A stretch of DNA of 64,000 bases from Dehalococcoidia bacterium (GTDB lineage Bacteria; Chloroflexota; Dehalococcoidia; SZUA-161): assembly GCA_014874385.1 (NCBI GenBank), contig JACWAE010000039.1:1-64000 (forward strand), given 5' to 3'. This document shows positions 47,821 to 57,749 of the stretch, piece by piece (position 1 is the stretch's first letter; every line of letters begins with the position of its first letter). The position numbers and the translations under genes are program-made. Below the pieces are notes generated by a model. It was not told the DNA's origin, ran no database searches, and saw nothing but the letters and a program-made list of their open reading frames with translations.

Positions 47821-49380
47821 ATGGGCAAAATAATAATCGATCCAATCACGCGTATTGAAGGCCATCTGAAGGTCGAAGCTATTGTCGAGAAAGGCGTAGT
47901 AAAAGATGCTAAAAGTTCAGGCACTCTTTTCCGGGGGTTCGAGATAATCCTTAAAGGGCGTGACCCCCGTGATGCACAACGTATTACCCAGCGTATTTGC
48001 GGCGTCTGCCCAACCAGTCATTCTATTGCTTCAACTCTCTGTCTGGATAGTGCATTTGGCCTCGGGGGCTCGATCCCCGACAATGGAAGGCTCCTCCGCA
48101 ACCTTATTTTGGGGTCGGCTCATATCGCCGACCACATCCTCCATTTCTATCACCTTGCAGCTCTGGACTATGTAGATATTACAAAGGTTGCTAATTACGA
48201 AGGCGCTGATTCTACACTCAATTCGGTAAAGGAGTTCATCCAGCGTGGCGAACCCGGGCCATTCGTGCCTAGATATGAAGGAGATTACCGCTTTCCAGAT
48301 GCAGTTGACCGGCAATTGGTGGGGCATTATATCGAGGCTTTAAGAATGAGGCGTAAGGCTCAGGAGATGTGTTCCATATTTGGGGGCAAGATGCCACATA
48401 ATATGGCTGTAGTTCCCGGAGGGGTGACAGAGGTACCTACTATAGATAAAATCGCGTCTTTTCTTTGGAGGCTCAATGAGCTAAGAACCTTTATCGACCA
48501 GGTATATTTACCGGATGTATTAGCAGCGGCAGAAGTATATAGCGACTACTTTGAGATAGGCATCGGGTGTCGCAGACTCCTGTCATACGGAAGCTATGAG
48601 TTGGATGGTAAAGAACCCGATCTTACGAAGAGAAAGAGGTTATTCAAACAAGGTACTGTGGATTCCAATTTGAGCCTGCGACAGATTGATATAAGCGTAA
48701 TCGCCGAGGATGTAAAATACTCTTGGTACAATGACTCCACTACAGGCAGAAAACCAACTCAGGGGGAAACTATCCCTCAAGAGGACAAGGCTGGCGCCTA
48801 TTCGTGGGTAAAATCACCACGCTACAATGGACACGTGTATGAGGTAGGGCCACTTGCCCGTATAATGGCCACTTATCTCAATGGCGATGAGAAGGTGAAA
48901 TCGATTGTAGACCCGGCCCTGGCTAAATTTAAGGCCAGCCCGAAAGTGATGTTCTCGACTCTGGGACGCCACCTGGCGCGAGCTGTGAGTTGCAAGGTGA
49001 TTGCTGATACTATGCCGACCTGGCTGCTCGAGCTAAAGCCTGGGGAGCCTGTATATCAAGAATATGAGATCCCGGATGAATCCTCTGGTATGGGTTTAGT
49101 TGACGCAGCAAGGGGCGCTTTGGGGCATTTCATTCAGATAAAGGATAAACGGATTGCAAATTACCAGTGTGTTGTACCCAGCACGTGGAATATGTCCCCC
49201 AGAGACGATAACGGACAGCCTGGACCTTTAGAGCAGGCGCTGATTGGCACCAGGATCAAAGATGAGGCCAATCCGGTTGAGATCGTGCGAATTGTCCGCT
49301 CCTTCGATCCCTGCCTTGCCTGCGCTGTACACCTTATCACTCCAAAAGGCGGGACCCTAAGTAAATTTAAAATCCTGTAA
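47821..49380 (+). CDS. [NiFe] hydrogenase large subunit
   Basis: DPITRIEGHLKVE; L1 RICGVCPTSHSIAS; L2 SFDPCLACAVH followed by a 15-aa cleavable tail LITPKGGTLSKFKIL. Confidence 0.95.
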   Translation: MGKIIIDPITRIEGHLKVEAIVEKGVVKDAKSSGTLFRGFEIILKGRDPRDAQRITQRICGVCPTSHSIASTLCLDSAFGLGGSIPDNGRLLRNLILGSAHIADHILHFYHLAALDYVDITKVANYEGADSTLNSVKEFIQRGEPGPFVPRYEGDYRFPDAVDRQLVGHYIEALRMRRKAQEMCSIFGGKMPHNMAVVPGGVTEVPTIDKIASFLWRLNELRTFIDQVYLPDVLAAAEVYSDYFEIGIGCRRLLSYGSYELDGKEPDLTKRKRLFKQGTVDSNLSLRQIDISVIAEDVKYSWYNDSTTGRKPTQGETIPQEDKAGAYSWVKSPRYNGHVYEVGPLARIMATYLNGDEKVKSIVDPALAKFKASPKVMFSTLGRHLARAVSCKVIADTMPTWLLELKPGEPVYQEYEIPDESSGMGLVDAARGALGHFIQIKDKRIANYQCVVPSTWNMSPRDDNGQPGPLEQALIGTRIKDEANPVEIVRIVRSFDPCLACAVHLITPKGGTLSKFKIL

Positions 49381-49407
49381 TGCAGTAGCTATGAAGGTTC
49401 TATAGAG

Positions 49408-49863
49408 ATGACGACTACCGTGATTCTCGGCGCTGGCAACGAGCTGATGAAAGATGAGGGGGTAGGAGTGCATGCTATTCGAATCTTGCATAATGAGTTG
49501 TGTGACTCTCGCCCTGATATTAAACTCATGGATGTAGGCACTTCATCTGATTTCGGGCACTTGATCGAAGGTGCGGATAAACTTGTGATTGTCGATGCTG
49601 TGGAAGGTGGCTGTGAACCCGGGACAATTTATCGTTTTACACCGCAGCAGATAGAATCTGAATCCAGACTGACTACATCTTTTCATCAGATAGGGATATT
49701 AGAGAACCTCAGGATGATGGAACTCATGGGGATGAAGATAGCGGAGACCGTGATTATAGGCATTGAGCCGGCTGAAGTTCAGTTAGGTTTGTCATTATCT
49801 CCAGAAATAAAATTACAGATGCCCAGAATTATCCAGTCAGTGCTGGACGAGATATATCATTAA
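49408..49863 (+). CDS. Hydrogenase maturation protease (HyaD/HycI family)
   Basis: VILGAGNELMKDEGVGVHAIRIL; VDAVEGGCEPGTIYRF; SFHQIGILENLRMMELMG. Confidence 0.93.
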   Translation: MTTTVILGAGNELMKDEGVGVHAIRILHNELCDSRPDIKLMDVGTSSDFGHLIEGADKLVIVDAVEGGCEPGTIYRFTPQQIESESRLTTSFHQIGILENLRMMELMGMKIAETVIIGIEPAEVQLGLSLSPEIKLQMPRIIQSVLDEIYH

Positions 49864-49901
49864 TAGTACCGCCAAAACAAGAACAAAGCGAGGGCGCTAA
49901 A

Positions 49902-50546
49902 ATGTTGACGACTGAGCAAAAACCGATCGAGGAAATCCTAAAATACCTTGAAGGTGACAAAGACGTTTTCATTGTAGGTTGCCGGGGCTGTGCTGAAGGT
50001 TGTCACACCGGAGGCGAACAAGAGGTCTTGGATATAAAGCAGAAGTTAGGAGACGCAGGTAAAACTGTTACTGGCACATCTCTTATCGACTTCATGTGTA
50101 ATGAGAACTTGGTCCGAATGACATTGCAAGCACAGGAAGACAAGATCGTAGATGCTGATTCGTTGATCGTTCTATGTTGTGGTATTGGGGTACAGGCAAC
50201 CTCGGCAGTTGTCGACAAAATAGTTCACCCCGGTTGCAATACTGTTTCGATGGGGGGCCGACACGGCGAATGGCGAGACGGCGAGCGATGTCTGGAATGC
50301 GGCAATTGCATATTGGAATTTACCGGTGGAATTTGCCCTATTGCGAGGTGCGCTAAAAGCCTTCTTCATGGCCCCTGCGGTGGTTCAGAAGGAGGCAAGT
50401 GCGAGGTTCATCCCGATTTACCTTGCGCTTGGGATTTAATTATACAGCGACTCACCAAGTTAGGGAAGCTGGATATTTTAGAGGATATTGTACCACCCAA
50501 AAACTGGGGAGTGAGCCTTACGGGAGGGCCACCACGGCCTCGTTAG
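49902..50546 (+). CDS. metV: Methylene-THF reductase-associated zinc/Fe-S protein (MetV-like)
   Basis: KPIEEILKYLEGDKDVFIVGCRGCAEGCHTGGEQEV; LECGNCILEFTGGICPIARCAKSLLHGPCGGSEGGKCEVHPDLPCAW. Confidence 0.88.
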   Translation: MLTTEQKPIEEILKYLEGDKDVFIVGCRGCAEGCHTGGEQEVLDIKQKLGDAGKTVTGTSLIDFMCNENLVRMTLQAQEDKIVDADSLIVLCCGIGVQATSAVVDKIVHPGCNTVSMGGRHGEWRDGERCLECGNCILEFTGGICPIARCAKSLLHGPCGGSEGGKCEVHPDLPCAWDLIIQRLTKLGKLDILEDIVPPKNWGVSLTGGPPRPR

Positions 50547-50581
50547 ACATCGTATGGACGCCTACTCGCTAAAGGTGTAAT

Positions 50582-51760
50582 ATGGGCCAGAGTAACAGAA
50601 TGATAGCGCAAGTTGGCAAACGAGAATTGGACAGCATTAAAAAGACTTTTAAAAAGTCCAATATGTTCGATGAGCTAACAGACGCTGAGTTGGAAGAAGT
50701 GGCGAAGCTTAGCAAAAAAAGGGTTTACCGGGCAGGAGATATTGTTTTCACTGAAGGAGAGACGGCTAAGGAACTCTACATTATTGAAGATGGTACAGTT
50801 GTGTTGGAGATGTCAATTCGACTGGGTCGAAGTTCGGGCAGACAGGGCTCGATCGATGTCTTATCCAAGGGGCAGGTCTTCGGCTGGTCAGCAATTGCCG
50901 AGCCAAATATTTTTACCATGTCAGCAAGGTGTCTTGAAAAAACAATAGTCATAGCTATAGACCGGGCACGTCTTCAGCTTCTGTTTGATGAGAACAGCAG
51001 CCTGGGATTTAAACTTATGAAGAAGATAGTTGGCGTGGTGTCTTCACGTTTGGCAAGGTCTAGAGATACATTAGCACATATTATGTCTATAGCTTTCCAC
51101 GATCTAAAGTCCCCTCTGGCTGCAGTTCAAAGCTATCTCCAGGTGATACTCGACGGTTACACTGGGGATATCAGTGAAAAACAAAGAGGGATGCTAATAA
51201 GAAGCAGCGAGAGAATAAAAGAGCTGTTGAACCTGATAAATAATATTTTAGACATTTCTCGTATAGACACAGGCCAATTGCAGATGGAGAAAATATCCTT
51301 GCTTGAGATAATAGATAGTTCCGTAGAAACGGCCCGGCGCATAGCTAAGGAAAAGGGATTGAAAATTACGACAGAGATTCCTAAAGAGTTATCACTTATT
51401 GATGCGGCCCCGAACCGTATCCAGCAGTTGATGAATAACCTGTTGGGCAATGCAATTAAATTTACTCCTGAAGGGGGCACAATAAACCTGAAAGTATCTG
51501 AAAGAAGAGAAAACATCCTGATAGAGATTCAAGATACCGGTATCGGCATCAAAGCTGTAGACCTGCCCAGAATATTTGATGATTTCTATCGAGGTGCCGA
51601 CGTCGATACACCAGGGGCCGGCCTGGGACTTTCAATAGCGAAGAAGATAGTCAGAGCTCACTGCGGTAAAATATGGGTAGAAAGTCCCTGCCCCGAAACG
51701 GGGGCCGGAAGTAAATTCAGTTTCACTCTACCTAAAAGTACAGCTACCCTCGGAGCGTGA
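50582..51760 (+). CDS. Soluble histidine kinase with N-terminal cyclic-nucleotide-binding-like (CRP/FNR) domain
   Basis: VYRAGDIVFTEGETAKELYIIEDGTVVLEM cNMP-like domain; H-box SIAFHDLKSPLAAVQ; N box NNLLGNAIKFTPEGG; GAGLGLSIAKKIV; no TM segment. Confidence 0.92.
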   Translation: MGQSNRMIAQVGKRELDSIKKTFKKSNMFDELTDAELEEVAKLSKKRVYRAGDIVFTEGETAKELYIIEDGTVVLEMSIRLGRSSGRQGSIDVLSKGQVFGWSAIAEPNIFTMSARCLEKTIVIAIDRARLQLLFDENSSLGFKLMKKIVGVVSSRLARSRDTLAHIMSIAFHDLKSPLAAVQSYLQVILDGYTGDISEKQRGMLIRSSERIKELLNLINNILDISRIDTGQLQMEKISLLEIIDSSVETARRIAKEKGLKITTEIPKELSLIDAAPNRIQQLMNNLLGNAIKFTPEGGTINLKVSERRENILIEIQDTGIGIKAVDLPRIFDDFYRGADVDTPGAGLGLSIAKKIVRAHCGKIWVESPCPETGAGSKFSFTLPKSTATLGA

Positions 51761-51780
51761 AAAGGAAGGGGTATAATCCC

Positions 51781-52698
51781 ATGAAAGCGGGAACTAATTT
51801 AGAGAAGATCCTGGAAAGCGGAAGATTTGCGGTGACCGCTGAGGTAGGCCCACCGAGAGGAGCCGTGGCGAGCGTTGTGCAAAGGAAGGGAGAACTTCTA
51901 AAGCCTTTTTGCGATGCATTGAATGTTACCGATAACCAAACAGCTATCGTAAGGATGTCAAGCAAAAGTGCCTGCATTCTATTAAAACAACTAGGGATCG
52001 ATCCGGTAATGCAAATGGTCTGTCGTGACAGAAACAGGATCGCCATTCAAAGCGATATACTGGGAGCCGTGGCTCTTGGTATCGGCAATATCCTGTGTTT
52101 GAGTGGTGACTACCCAAGCTTTGGCGATCATCCTACAGCCAAAGCAGTTTTTGATCTGGACTCAGTTCAGCTAATTCGATTGGTACGACAAATGCGGGAC
52201 GAGCATAAATTCCTGTCAGGAGAAAAGATCTCGGGAGATCTCCCAGTTTTCATCGGCGCTGTAGAGAACCCGTTTGCAGACCCATTCGAGTACAGGGTAC
52301 GGAGACTGGCTAGAAAGGTAAAGGCTGGTGCTGATTTCATCCAGACACAAGCTGTTTTCAATGTAACCAAGTTTGCCAAATGGATGGAAATGGTTACAGA
52401 ACGAGGACTTGATAAAGAAATCCACATACTTGCTGGCGTTATACCAGTGAGGTCAGTAGGTATGGCCCGTCATATGCGGGACAATGTACCTGGCGTGAAT
52501 GTCCCAGATGAAATAGTTACAAGGATGGAGGACGCCAAGGATACTAAAAGCGAAGGATTAGCGATATGCCTTGAAATCATAGAACAAATCAAGGAAATAC
52601 CGGGTATCCACGGAATACACATAATGGCTGTAGGCTGGGAGGATATTGTTCCCACGATTATTGAAAAAGCAGGGTTACTACCTCGACCATTGATTTAG
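51781..52698 (+). CDS. metF: Methylenetetrahydrofolate reductase
   Basis: AVTAEVGPPRGA; VTDNQTAIVRMSS; CRDRNRIAIQSDILGA; LCLSGDYP; FIQTQAVF. ORF track starts at GTG 51757; ATG 51781 equally plausible. Confidence 0.92.
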   Translation: MKAGTNLEKILESGRFAVTAEVGPPRGAVASVVQRKGELLKPFCDALNVTDNQTAIVRMSSKSACILLKQLGIDPVMQMVCRDRNRIAIQSDILGAVALGIGNILCLSGDYPSFGDHPTAKAVFDLDSVQLIRLVRQMRDEHKFLSGEKISGDLPVFIGAVENPFADPFEYRVRRLARKVKAGADFIQTQAVFNVTKFAKWMEMVTERGLDKEIHILAGVIPVRSVGMARHMRDNVPGVNVPDEIVTRMEDAKDTKSEGLAICLEIIEQIKEIPGIHGIHIMAVGWEDIVPTIIEKAGLLPRPLI

Positions 52699-52707
52699 GA
52701 GGCAGAC

Positions 52708-53115
52708 ATGCAAAGTCAGACTAAGATTTTAATAGTGGACGATGATCCTGACATCAGAGAAGCAGTAAGTACTATTTTGGAGGCCCATTCATATCAAGTG
52801 GTTACTGCTAATAATGGTGAGGAAGGCTTGAGAAAGCTAAAAGAGGAGAGACCTAACTTAATGATCCTGGACCTTTTAATGCCCAAGCTGGATGGATTTG
52901 GCGTATTGAAAGAAATACAGGACCCAAGGTGGTCAAAGTATAGCAAAATTCCCATTCTGATTTTAACCTCGATTAAAGAGGATGTCAGCCGACGCAGGTA
53001 TGAACTGGAAACAGGATTGGATCTCAATATCGATGACTATGTTGAAAAGCCAATAAACCCAGGTATTTTAATTGAACGTGTAAAAAAGCTCTTGGAAAAG
53101 AGAACACATTCTTGA
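52708..53115 (+). CDS. Single-domain response regulator
   Basis: ILIVDDDPDIREAV...LMILDLLMPKLDGFG...ILTS...VEKPI. Confidence 0.93.
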   Translation: MQSQTKILIVDDDPDIREAVSTILEAHSYQVVTANNGEEGLRKLKEERPNLMILDLLMPKLDGFGVLKEIQDPRWSKYSKIPILILTSIKEDVSRRRYELETGLDLNIDDYVEKPINPGILIERVKKLLEKRTHS

Positions 53116-53146
53116 GTTCGATGCACTGTGTCAAAGGAGGTAAGGG

Positions 53147-53539
53147 ATGGGTAAGCAAGCTACAGTACTCTTAGTAGATGATGATCCTGATTTCGTTGAA
53201 GCGACAAAAGTCGTCCTTGAGAGTAAATATCGGGTTATAGTTGCATACAACGGAGAAGATGGCCTGAAGAAGGTCGTCGATGCAAAGCCTGACTTAGTGA
53301 TTTTGGACGTGGTAATGCCCGGAAGGAATGGTTTTGAAATTTGTAAAGAACTCAAAACAGCTCCCAAGTATCAGGCCTACTGCAAAATTCCAGTGATAAT
53401 GCTTACCGTTTATCCAGATGATAGGGAGAAAGCTCGTCTAACTATGTTTGAAGGAATGATTATGGAGGCGGATGAATATCTACAGAAGCCCGTCGCGCCT
53501 ACTGATTTGCTGAGACAAGTAGAAAGTTTATTGAAGTGA
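53147..53539 (+). CDS. Single-domain response regulator
   Basis: VLLVDDDPDFVEAT...LVILDVVMPGRNGFE...MLTV...LQKPV. Confidence 0.93.
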   Translation: MGKQATVLLVDDDPDFVEATKVVLESKYRVIVAYNGEDGLKKVVDAKPDLVILDVVMPGRNGFEICKELKTAPKYQAYCKIPVIMLTVYPDDREKARLTMFEGMIMEADEYLQKPVAPTDLLRQVESLLK

Positions 53540-53642
53540 ATATATTAGATGACAAGATGTGCACAAAATAAATCTTATCTATGTCGTATACCTAGTTATA
53601 GGAGTGAACTCCTAGCACTAGAATACCCGGAACTATATCACA

Positions 53643-54065
53643 ATGTTTAAGATTTATTATGGGAATCCCCAAACGAGTGCTGCCTTGTATGAAATAGAGC
53701 TTGCAACTCTTTTTTACAGAAGACTGCCAATCTGCATGACGAACTATACCGGTGTCTGCGCTAGTTGTCCGCTCGAACTCGTTTCACCCTGCCCTGTTAG
53801 AGTTGATCCCATATATCGTTCTTACTTACTTCGTTTGCATTTAACTCAATCTAAGTATGAGATAGAGGAACAGCAACTAGTAAAAACGCTCAAAGCCATA
53901 TTGAAGGAATTCGGCCCTTCTTTACACTGGCAGCATCTAGCCGTCCTCGCACTGCGTCAAGACCTTAGTCTATTTCCATCCGTAGTTTCAATAAAATCTT
54001 TAGTCTATTTCAATCCTGACATTTTTAATATAGATGACGGCGGAATAGTTACTTTGCGCTCATGA
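53643..54065 (+). CDS. Hypothetical protein with Cys cluster
   Basis: CMTNYTGVCASCPLELVSPCP near N-terminus; winged-helix-like C-terminus. Confidence 0.5.
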   Translation: MFKIYYGNPQTSAALYEIELATLFYRRLPICMTNYTGVCASCPLELVSPCPVRVDPIYRSYLLRLHLTQSKYEIEEQQLVKTLKAILKEFGPSLHWQHLAVLALRQDLSLFPSVVSIKSLVYFNPDIFNIDDGGIVTLRS

Positions 54066-54076
54066 TTTTTTGAATA

Positions 54077-54301
54077 CTATATTGTACTCTTCTGACTTTC
54101 TTCTTCCTTTTCAACTTCGGTTGCTCCAATTATCTTCGCGAAGACATGTTTCTCATAAAAGCCCTCTGGGGCAAGCCCTCCTCCTGCTTCATATCTCTTC
54201 TCCAGCAACAGGACTTTTTGTCCCGCTTTGCTCAGGTAGGCTCCGATAGCCAGTCTGTTGGGCCCGCTACCTATGATGATTACATCGTATTGCCCCGACA
54301 T
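54077..54301 (-). pseudogene. Truncated phytoene desaturase-like FAD oxidoreductase N-terminus
   Basis: MSGQYDVIIIGSGPNRLAIGAYLSKAGQKVLLLEKRYEAGGGLAPEGF... then stops; full-length paralogs follow upstream. Confidence 0.65.
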
Positions 54302-54373
54302 TTTCGTCTTCTTTCCCAACAACTTACCTGCCTATTTGTTAGCCAATAGTGAACGCAGGTAATGAAGTGCGTA

Positions 54374-56104
54374 TCACTTTGGCACCTTAAACGCTTCTCG
54401 CGCTTTGTTAACTGCCCACCGGGTCGTCTCAACCAGGGAATCAGGTTCTTCTTTACCCTTTTCCTCCCATGGCTTGCCCAACCCCATATCGCTGGCCATG
54501 ATTTTGTAGCAATTGTAGGCGGCGTCTGCACTGGCGTTCGAGCCCACATGCCAGTAACCCCCGGTACAGTAGAGGTTCTGAATCGGGGTTCTGTGATTGG
54601 CCAGCTCAGGCGTGGGTCTATTAGCCCCACGCTGGGACAGGGACTGGTCGATTCCTGAGAAATTACCATGGGGCGCCAAATTCTTCATGCGCAGGTTGTC
54701 CCAGGGGCTATTAGTATCAACACCGACGATGTTATCCCAGTTCATGTTGGTAGCATAATTCCCCCAGACATGGATCAGGTCCTCGGCAAATTTTGTTTTG
54801 AGCTTCAACCACTCTCTCTCGCTCATGTCGGTGGCACGAGGTCCCTGCATCTCGCACTGAGCCACATGCTTCCCGGGCGGTGCATAAGCGGGGTCTGCCA
54901 GGCTGTGGCACCAGACAACCGGGTTGTACTCATGAAGGGGCGGGAGCATACCCATATTGGCGTAGTGGCACTCTCTAGCGATGTGTTCGAGGTCGGCACT
55001 CTCCGCCAGACCTAGCCACTCAGTCTTGTTTATATCGGGGTTGAACGCAGCAGCCTTATACTTAGGAGCCTCATTCAGGGCGAAGCTATACCACATCAGA
55101 TTGCCTATGTTTGAGGTTGATAACTTGTCGACTCGTCCAGCTATCTTTTCTCCAACTATATCCCTGCCTATCAAATCGAAACATAGCTGTGCGGCGCTCA
55201 GGCCAGCGCTGACGACGACCTTTCTGGCACCGATAACAGTGCCATCTGTGAGACGGATGCCTTTAGCCACTCCGTCTTCGATAATGGCTTTGGCAACCTC
55301 GGCGTGGGTGAAGAACTTAACGCCGTTCTGCACCAGAATCTGGTGGCAAGCATGTGCAATCTGATGGGTTCCCCCTCTGGCATAACCTATGGTTGCCAAA
55401 GTCCCTATCATCCCCAGAGTCTCGGCTCCCTGTGAGGGGTCGTTAACACTGCGTGCTCCTGAGACAATAAATCGGCAAAGGCAGTATTGCAGCTCCCTAC
55501 AATCAAAAAATTCCTGCGCGGCGCGTTTAGGGGTGGCTGCTAGAACTAGAGAGTCAGGGTCGACCCCTATTTCCAGAGCTTTGGGGTATACGGCTATTTG
55601 CCTTTCCAGGTACTCGGGCGCTGCTTGCCATTCGTGGGGATTGAAAATGTTGTCTATCTGCACCCTCTGTATTTCATCCCCTTGGGTCAGTCCCGCAAAC
55701 TTGAGCCATCTTTCGGCATCTTTTTTGGAGAACTTGGCGATCTCTCTCGCCGTCCTCTCCCCGGTCGGGTCATCCTTTATGCTGTAGATAGCAAGGCAGG
55801 TGTCGTTGTTTCTGAAAGCTGCACCGTCACTTACCAGATACTGGTCATACTGACCACCGTAATCCCAGAAATCGGGGAAGTCACGATAAAGAGGTGCGTA
55901 GTACCAGGGGAGAATTATGTTGGCATGGGTGTTACCGCGAAATCCCGGTGCCGCTGTTTCCTCAGTGGCCAGCCCACCTCCTATCTCATGTCTTCTTTCA
56001 AATATGCCAACGCTCATACCAGCGTACTTGCTCAAGTACATAGCAAGCATCAAGGCTTTGTTTCCCCCACCGCATACTACTGCATCGAACGTCAAATCAG
56101 ACAT
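54374..56104 (-). CDS. FAD-dependent oxidoreductase, phytoene desaturase-like
   Basis: FDAVVCGGGNKALMLAMYLSKYAGMSVGIFERRHEIGGGLATEE; CTGGYWHVGSNASADAAYNC; ORF extends to 56155. Confidence 0.87.
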   Translation of the reverse strand: MSDLTFDAVVCGGGNKALMLAMYLSKYAGMSVGIFERRHEIGGGLATEETAAPGFRGNTHANIILPWYYAPLYRDFPDFWDYGGQYDQYLVSDGAAFRNNDTCLAIYSIKDDPTGERTAREIAKFSKKDAERWLKFAGLTQGDEIQRVQIDNIFNPHEWQAAPEYLERQIAVYPKALEIGVDPDSLVLAATPKRAAQEFFDCRELQYCLCRFIVSGARSVNDPSQGAETLGMIGTLATIGYARGGTHQIAHACHQILVQNGVKFFTHAEVAKAIIEDGVAKGIRLTDGTVIGARKVVVSAGLSAAQLCFDLIGRDIVGEKIAGRVDKLSTSNIGNLMWYSFALNEAPKYKAAAFNPDINKTEWLGLAESADLEHIARECHYANMGMLPPLHEYNPVVWCHSLADPAYAPPGKHVAQCEMQGPRATDMSEREWLKLKTKFAEDLIHVWGNYATNMNWDNIVGVDTNSPWDNLRMKNLAPHGNFSGIDQSLSQRGANRPTPELANHRTPIQNLYCTGGYWHVGSNASADAAYNCYKIMASDMGLGKPWEEKGKEEPDSLVETTRWAVNKAREAFKVPK

Positions 56105-56223
56105 TGCAAGCTCCTTCTCATTTCTCAATACAGAGTACTGATTTTGAGTATGCAAACGCTTTAGCCATTTTTACGATTAACTCAGGGAATATATTAGTTC
56201 TCAGATAATCACACTTCCCGGTT

Positions 56224-57702
56224 TCAATCCCTGAGTATAGATTTCCTTTCCAAAAAATAATGGCGCACTAGTGGCGCTACCCTCAAACCGGAGCTCACCG
56301 CCTGGTGTGTACCAATGAAGGCTCCTCCACCGGCATCGTGTCCCACGAAGAAGAGACCTGGCAGCGGCGATTTGGGAGACGGCTTGTTCTTCCCACAGTA
56401 GCCTACGGTCACTGCCAAGCCCACAGCCTCGCCTCCCAGGCCAGGCAACACGCGATCCCTGCTCAGCTTCGATACCTGCGCTGGTCCCACATAACCTTCT
56501 CTAGACTCAATGTAGGGGACTGCTTCGGGGAACATTTCTTCAAATAGCTCATCTACCTTCTTCTGCACCGCCTTTATCTCTTTGGCATCAGGGTCAGGTG
56601 AACACCAGGCACCGATGAGCAGTAACTGCTTGCCCTTAGGAGCCATATCGGGGTCAAAGACGGCCGGACACACCCCATATACAGATAGAACCTCGGGTAT
56701 CTTGCCTTTTTTCATCTCGGCAAGGCGCTCTACGTCGATATAACTGTCCTCAGATGTTCCCAGGAACATGCCATGCTTCATCACCGGCTTGCTGAAGATG
56801 TAGCGCTGGTTACAGAATCCGAGGCTGGGAACGATGTCCTTTACATAGCCAACGTAGCTCTTGTCAAAATGCTCCTCACCGACCAACTTCAAAACTGTTG
56901 GCTGAAGGCCTGCATTGCTCACGACGATGCGTGATTTGTAGACCCTGTCTTTGGTAGCAACGCCAGTGACGCGGCCCTGTTCAACAAGGATCTTCTCCAC
57001 CCTCGTGTTGAGCTTGAGAGTGCCGCCATTAGCTTTGAACACATCTAGTATATCGTCGACCACTCGTGCATAGCCGCCTCTGGGAAAGCCTGTAGTACTG
57101 GAACCGAAGATCTGCATAATCCTCGATATCTCGGACATGGCAACAAGTTCATAGAGTCCGGTGGCCATGAGATTTGAGTGCACAGCAAAGAAACCGAACA
57201 GGGGCTTCGGTATTTCCCCTCTCTGAGCCACCCATTCCTTGACACTGACATCGTCGAGCGCGTCCAACTGCTCCGGGGTCAATAGGGCCGCTTCGGCCAG
57301 CACCCGCAGGGCGACCTCGCGCTCTTTGGGTTTCAAATTCCAGGAATTGAACATGTTTTCCGCGGGGTCTGTTTCCTGATGCCCTCCGGTAACAGAGGTT
57401 ATCCACTTCCCGTTCGGGCGTCGATACATCAGCGCGTTGGTCTTCGGTATTACATCCAGTTTGGATTCGATGCCCAGCGCCTTGAATGCCTCCACGAAAG
57501 GCCCTATCTCGATGGGGATTCCGTAGGTGGGCCACATCTCGAATTTGAAACCATTTGCTGAGAAGCCCATCTGCTTCCCGCCGGGGCGGGTGTTCTTGTC
57601 AAGCACCAGTGTTTTGCAGCCCCACTTAGCTAACAGGGCACCGCAAACGACACCTCCCAGTCCTGCTCCGACCACAATCACATCATACTTCTCTGCCATC
57701 AT
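56224..57702 (-). CDS. FAD-dependent oxidoreductase, phytoene desaturase-like
   Basis: YDVIVVGAGLGGVVCGALLAKWGCKTLVLDKNTRPGGK; GLFFVGHDAGGGAFIG. Confidence 0.9.
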   Translation of the reverse strand: MMAEKYDVIVVGAGLGGVVCGALLAKWGCKTLVLDKNTRPGGKQMGFSANGFKFEMWPTYGIPIEIGPFVEAFKALGIESKLDVIPKTNALMYRRPNGKWITSVTGGHQETDPAENMFNSWNLKPKEREVALRVLAEAALLTPEQLDALDDVSVKEWVAQRGEIPKPLFGFFAVHSNLMATGLYELVAMSEISRIMQIFGSSTTGFPRGGYARVVDDILDVFKANGGTLKLNTRVEKILVEQGRVTGVATKDRVYKSRIVVSNAGLQPTVLKLVGEEHFDKSYVGYVKDIVPSLGFCNQRYIFSKPVMKHGMFLGTSEDSYIDVERLAEMKKGKIPEVLSVYGVCPAVFDPDMAPKGKQLLLIGAWCSPDPDAKEIKAVQKKVDELFEEMFPEAVPYIESREGYVGPAQVSKLSRDRVLPGLGGEAVGLAVTVGYCGKNKPSPKSPLPGLFFVGHDAGGGAFIGTHQAVSSGLRVAPLVRHYFLERKSILRD

Positions 57703-57749
57703 TCACCCCCCTCAAAAATTTTCCGTGATGTACTTTGCACGTATAGTTT

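Noticed and set aside
54362-56164. Several + strand ORFs (98-188 aa) opposite the flavoprotein
   Set aside because: Antisense ORFs to a motif-supported CDS.
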